This document shows, piece after piece, positions 60,738 through 64,000 of a DNA stretch of 64,000 bases; position 1 is the stretch's first letter, and every line of letters starts with the position of its first letter. Position numbers and translations under genes: made by a program. The DNA lies in NCBI GenBank assembly GCA_016858145.1, contig JAEHOE010000173.1:157623-221622 (forward strand), read 5' to 3'. Under the pieces are notes generated by a model that saw only the letters and a program-made list of their open reading frames with translations, did no database searches and was not told where the DNA came from. This DNA is from Edaphochlamys debaryana (Eukaryota; Chlorophyta; Chlorophyceae; Chlamydomonadales).

Positions 60738-62085
60738 ATGTCATACTTAATGCCAGACCGTAGCTATAGGCAGGATAGACCGCGGCAACTCGCGCCGGTC
60801 GCGGGCAGCTCATCGGGGCAAGAGCCACAGCGCTGGCTCCCCAGCAGCAGCGGGACAGCGAGCTATCTGGCGCCTCTTCCGCGACAGCCTACGCGCGCGG
60901 CGCGGCCGGTCGCCAGGTCTGCGACCAGGCCCGCAGTCCAGCAGTCAAAGGCGCAAGGCGCGAAGGCCCGTGCGCCTCCCCCGTCCGCGCCTGCTGGGAA
61001 CGGTGGTGATGGCAGCCAGAACCAGCAGGCACCTGCGCCACGCACGGCTGCAGCAGAAACGGCGCCAGCTGGTGAGCCTGGCATCGGGCCCTCCGGCAGA
61101 CGGCAAATTCGCGCCCGGCGCGACCTGGACGCTAAAGCTACCATCGCTGCTGCAGGTGAGGACTGGAACGACGAGACCCCGGGGGAGTTTGAACAAGCGC
61201 ACGAGGCCGGTGCTCCGCCAAAGCGATGGATGCGCAATCGCCTGCGCCAGAGCTATAGCCAGTGGGCGCGCATCGCACGCAACGCGCTAGTGCTCACGTG
61301 GATTCTGTCGGGGTTTCCCCTGCGATGGGTAGACGCCCCACTGCAGCCGGTGTGGCTGGCGAACCACGGTTCGGCGCTGGCGCACAAAGAGTTCACTACC
61401 GCCGCCGTGCGCGAGCTAGTAGAGACCGGCGCCGCGATGCCCTGGGACACACAGCCCCACTGCGTCTTGCCGCTCGGCGTTGCCGTACGGGCAGATACGG
61501 GAAAGAAACGGCTAATCCTCGATGCCCGTTACCTAAACGAGCATGTCGTAACGCCGTCCTTCAAGTACCAGACGCTAGCGGAGCTGTCCCACGTGATGCA
61601 ACCCAACGACCACGCGTTCACAATAGACTTCAAGGCAGGATACCATCATGTAGACGTGCATAAGGATTATTGGAAGTACCTTGGTTTTCGTTGGGAGGGC
61701 CGTTGGTATGTGTTTACCCAGCTTCCGTTTGGCCTGGCCCCAGCGTGTTGGTGCTTTACTAAAGTGACACGCGAGCTCATCAACCACTGGCGCTCAACTA
61801 GTCACCGCTGCACAGGGTACATCGATGACAGCGCGCATTTCCATCAGGACCCCCAGGCCCTAGCCGCCATCGAGCAGCGAGTGCACGCTGATTGCGCCAG
61901 CCTCGGGTTCTTGATCTCAGAAGGGAAGTGCCACCCCATTTCGCAGATCTTCCCTTATCTGGGCGCCACTGTTAACACAGTGGACGGCACGCTGACCGTG
62001 CCCGAGGCCAAGCGGGCGGCCCTCATGCGGCGCCTGGCAGACCTCTGGGAAACGCGCGCAAGCTGCAAGCTGCACTCGGTTTGCT
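60738..62085 (+). CDS. reverse transcriptase of the DIRS element (5' part of pol)
   Basis: It starts at the ATG at 60738 (MSYLMPDRSY). The N-terminal 200 residues are Ala/Pro/Gln-rich. RT motifs are GKKRLILDARYLN, FTIDFKAGYHHVDVH (first catalytic Asp), QLPFGLAPACWCFTK and GYIDDSAHF (catalytic YIDD), then a PYLGATV segment. This set is typical of DIRS RTs, distinct from gypsy. After about 62085 the frame continues with unrelated residues, and the homologous sequence resumes one frame over, so it is truncated. Confidence 0.8.
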
Positions 62086-62585
62086 TCGGTGGTGGGGCAT
62101 CTGCTATCTATGAGCTATTCATTTGGAAGTCTGGCGGTCATGATGACCAGGGAGCTTGCGCAGTGGCTGTCCGCGCAGCAGAGGCGGGGTCTGCGCTTGC
62201 ACGAGCGGGCCACGCTAAGCCCAGGGGCGCAGGTCGAGATCGAGTTCTGGCGAGGGTCGTTTGAGCACTTTGATGGCCGCAAGCCCATTTGGCGCCCCCC
62301 GTTCGTACATACGCTTGCGCCTGTATAGCGATGCCGCGGGGCCTAACGCCTACTCTTTTGGGGGGTGGGGCGGCTGGCTGGCCGACGGCAACCGCCCGCG
62401 TGGCCCTCGCCGCCGGTACCTGGCGTTTTTGACACGCGTGGCACCTCGTCAGGCGAGCTAGAGCTTAAGGCCATAATGCGCGTGCTGGAAAGCATAAACG
62501 CAGGCGGTCGGCTGAGCGGACCAGCGTGTCCTGCTGCACACCGACCAGCCAGGTGGCGGATGCCGTGCCTTAGGAAGGCGGCTCT
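62086..62585 (+). pseudogene. RNase H region of the DIRS element, multiply frameshifted
   Basis: Pieces in successive frames: SYSFGSLAVMMTRELAQWL to PPFVHTLAPV (to 62328), then the RNase H start LYSDAAGPNAYSFGGWGGWL (from about 62320), then GELELKAIMRVLESINA (from about 62450) and LLHTD. The first Asp, the Glu and the second Asp of RNase H can be seen but not in one frame. The final D is followed by Q where N is usual. Confidence 0.65.
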
Positions 62586-63044
62586 ATGGCCCCAGGGGTG
62601 CAAGCGGCCGCCTTCTCGGTGTTTTGGTACTGCGTACGGCACCACATCGATCTGCTCTCAACGTGGATCCCGCGCGAGAGCAACCAATTCGCCGACGCGC
62701 TATCCAAGCGGGCGGACGCATGTGACCTCAAGCTGCACCCCTCTGTTTTTGAATACCTGTGGTGCCGTTGGGGCGCTTTTGTGATTGATTTATTTGCGTC
62801 CGACACCAATCATCAGCTCAAGCCATACTACACGTTTTACCACACTCCCGGCACGCACGGGGTCAATGCATTTGCGCACGTATGGCCCTCGGGTGCCACA
62901 GCTTGGTGCAACCCGCCGTTCGCCCGTGATTGGCAGGGCCCTCATGCACGCGGCGGTGTGTCGGTCGCGCCTTGCCCTCATCGTTCCCTTTTGGCCCGGA
63001 GCCGCATGGTGGCCATGGCTCACGGGGGCACAGCATGGTTTTGA
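62586..63044 (+). pseudogene. end of RNase H and methyltransferase-like domain of the DIRS element
   Basis: An open frame carries the RNase H tail (WIPRESNQFADALSKRAD) followed by a Dam/phage-type N6-adenine methyltransferase-like segment: FVIDLFASDTNHQLKPYY and TAWCNPPF, where NPPF corresponds to the (D/N)PP(Y/F) catalytic motif. Such a domain is characteristic of DIRS1-like elements. The frame is lost just after NPPF, so the domain is incomplete here. Confidence 0.65.
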
Positions 63045-63185
63045 GCCTTTTGTTTGGGATTGCTGCGTGCTCCCTCGAGTTGAGGACCTGTGCCTGGACG
63101 GAGCAGGGAACGGGCACCTGCCAGGCTGGAACACCATGGCCCTCCTCCTCGATTTCGGCACCCTCACCCGCGCCGCGTGCCGGTA

Positions 63186-64000
63186 CCGTCCCTCGGACCC
63201 ACGAGCAGGTGACGGGCTACGCGAGCTGATCCGCACCGCGCTGGCCCGCGCATGGCCGCCAAACCCCGCCTTGGCGCCCTACCTGGACGTCATGATCGAG
63301 GAGCTCGGCCCTGAGCAAGGCCGCCGGCACCTGGCAGGCCTACAGCCCGTTCTTCCGCATGTGGACGGACTTCTGCGGGGAGACCGGCTGCCCCGTGATC
63401 GGGGCGGACGGCGCCGCCGTGGCGGGTTTCCTCACCGCCCGCCGACTTGCTGCCGCAAAGCGGAAGATCGGGCCCCAGCACGTGGAGCGCGCCAGCGCCG
63501 CAGTCTCGGCGCTGCACGAGCTTGGCCGGCGTGCCCAGCCCCTGCGCACAACCCGCTGTGCGGTACCGTGCGGGAGGTGGCCCGCCGCACGCTCACGCCA
63601 ACAGCCGTGCCCTGGCCGTCGCGACACCGGCGCAGATCACGCAGCTGGTGGAGCATCCTGGGCCCCAGCCGCGTGCCGCTGCTGACCCGCATGGTGGTCA
63701 CAGGCGCTGTGCTCGCCTTCAGCGGGCTGCTGCGCTTTGACGACCTGTCCCGCGTGCTGGTGCACTCGGACCTGCTGCGCATCTACCCAGACCGCGCCGA
63801 GGTGGTTTCCTGTTCAAAGGCAAGACGGACCAGCACTGCGTGGGCACTTTCGTCACCATCGGCCGCATTGGCGGCCCTTGCTGCCCGGTGCAGCTGCTGG
63901 AGACGCTGCTGGCGGCAGGCGGCTACCAGCGCGACCCCGACACGGAGCGGCTGCCCGGCGGCGGCGGAGCAGGACACCCAGGACGTGGGGGCCGCTGCTG
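63186..64000 (+). pseudogene. tyrosine recombinase of the DIRS element, frameshifted, 3' end outside window
   Basis: The N-terminal core-binding part is seen as WQAYSPFFRMWTDFC near 63330. The catalytic domain begins near 63690 with MVVTGAVLAFSGLLRFDD, which holds the first catalytic Arg, followed by a VLVHSDLLRIYPDRAEV stretch. A frame change near 63800 leads to FKGKTDQHCVGTFVTI. The remaining catalytic His/Arg/Tyr would lie beyond 64000. Confidence 0.65.

Larger units (their letters stand above)
59402..64000 (+). mobile_element. DIRS-type (tyrosine recombinase) retrotransposon, right end outside window
   Basis: The order is a Gag-like ORF, RT with YIDD, RNase H, a methyltransferase-like domain with NPPF, and a tyrosine recombinase. 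This is the DIRS1/PAT order, known in volvocine algae. There is no integrase or protease. Frame changes near 62085, 62310 and 62430, and several in the recombinase part, show a decaying copy. Confidence 0.8.

Overview
The window looks like nuclear DNA of a GC-rich green alga, most probably a volvocine such as Chlamydomonas. The signs are short spliceosomal introns with GTGAGT/GTGCGT donors, long Gly/Ala/Pro-rich coding repeats, a Pro-rich LysM protein, and the mix of KDZ, EnSpm-like, DIRS and Ty3/gypsy elements. The species cannot be told from sequence alone. There are no bacterial features and I saw no rRNA or tRNA genes. Almost the whole window is transposable elements, several nested or back to back.

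Layout. (1) 1-4448, minus strand: a frameshifted Ty3/gypsy element (gag, protease, RT, RNase H) running off the left edge, with its primer-binding site and probable 5' LTR to the right. (2) 6170-40742, minus strand: a very large Ty3/gypsy element with two 3001-bp LTRs that differ at only about 14 positions and show no indels. About 24 kb of it is its own sequence. It has gag, a normal retropepsin, five copies of an unfamiliar ~95-residue repeat, a second retropepsin-like domain with a changed catalytic triad, RT, RNase H, a PHD finger, an integrase with a duplicated N-terminal module, and a separate 3' ORF. (3) 17606-28063: a 10,458-bp KDZ (Kyakuja-Dileera-Zisupton) DNA transposon inserted in the pol frame of element 2. 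It has perfect 8-bp target duplications and 396-bp terminal inverted repeats. It encodes a spliced CxC/KDZ transposase and a convergent AT-hook-type protein. (4) 40743-42676: unique-looking sequence with two weak candidate host exons. (5) 42677-57334: a 14.7-kb EnSpm/CACTA-like transposon with short TIRs and five gene models: a TNP2-like transposase, a JmjC (KDM3/IBM1-like) protein, a protein with an HNH-like fold carrying an 820-bp GGGGCC repeat inside its coding region, an RGG-tailed acidic protein, and a 157-aa unknown. (6) 57394-59134: the remaining exons of a host LysM-repeat gene, bounded by transposons on both sides. (7) about 59400-64000: a DIRS-type retrotransposon (Gag-like ORF, RT, RNase H, methyltransferase-like domain, tyrosine recombinase), frameshifted and running off the right edge.

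How it fits together. The order of insertion is clear in one place: the KDZ element entered element 2 after that element had integrated, because excising it together with one TSD copy makes the pol reading frame continuous. The EnSpm-like element is the most unusual part. It seems to carry its own chromatin-modifying enzyme beside its transposase, and one palindromic motif recurs both near its left end and in the divergent promoter of its JmjC and HNH-like genes. Exon boundaries given here were worked out by hand from splice consensus and reading-frame phase and are not experimentally supported.
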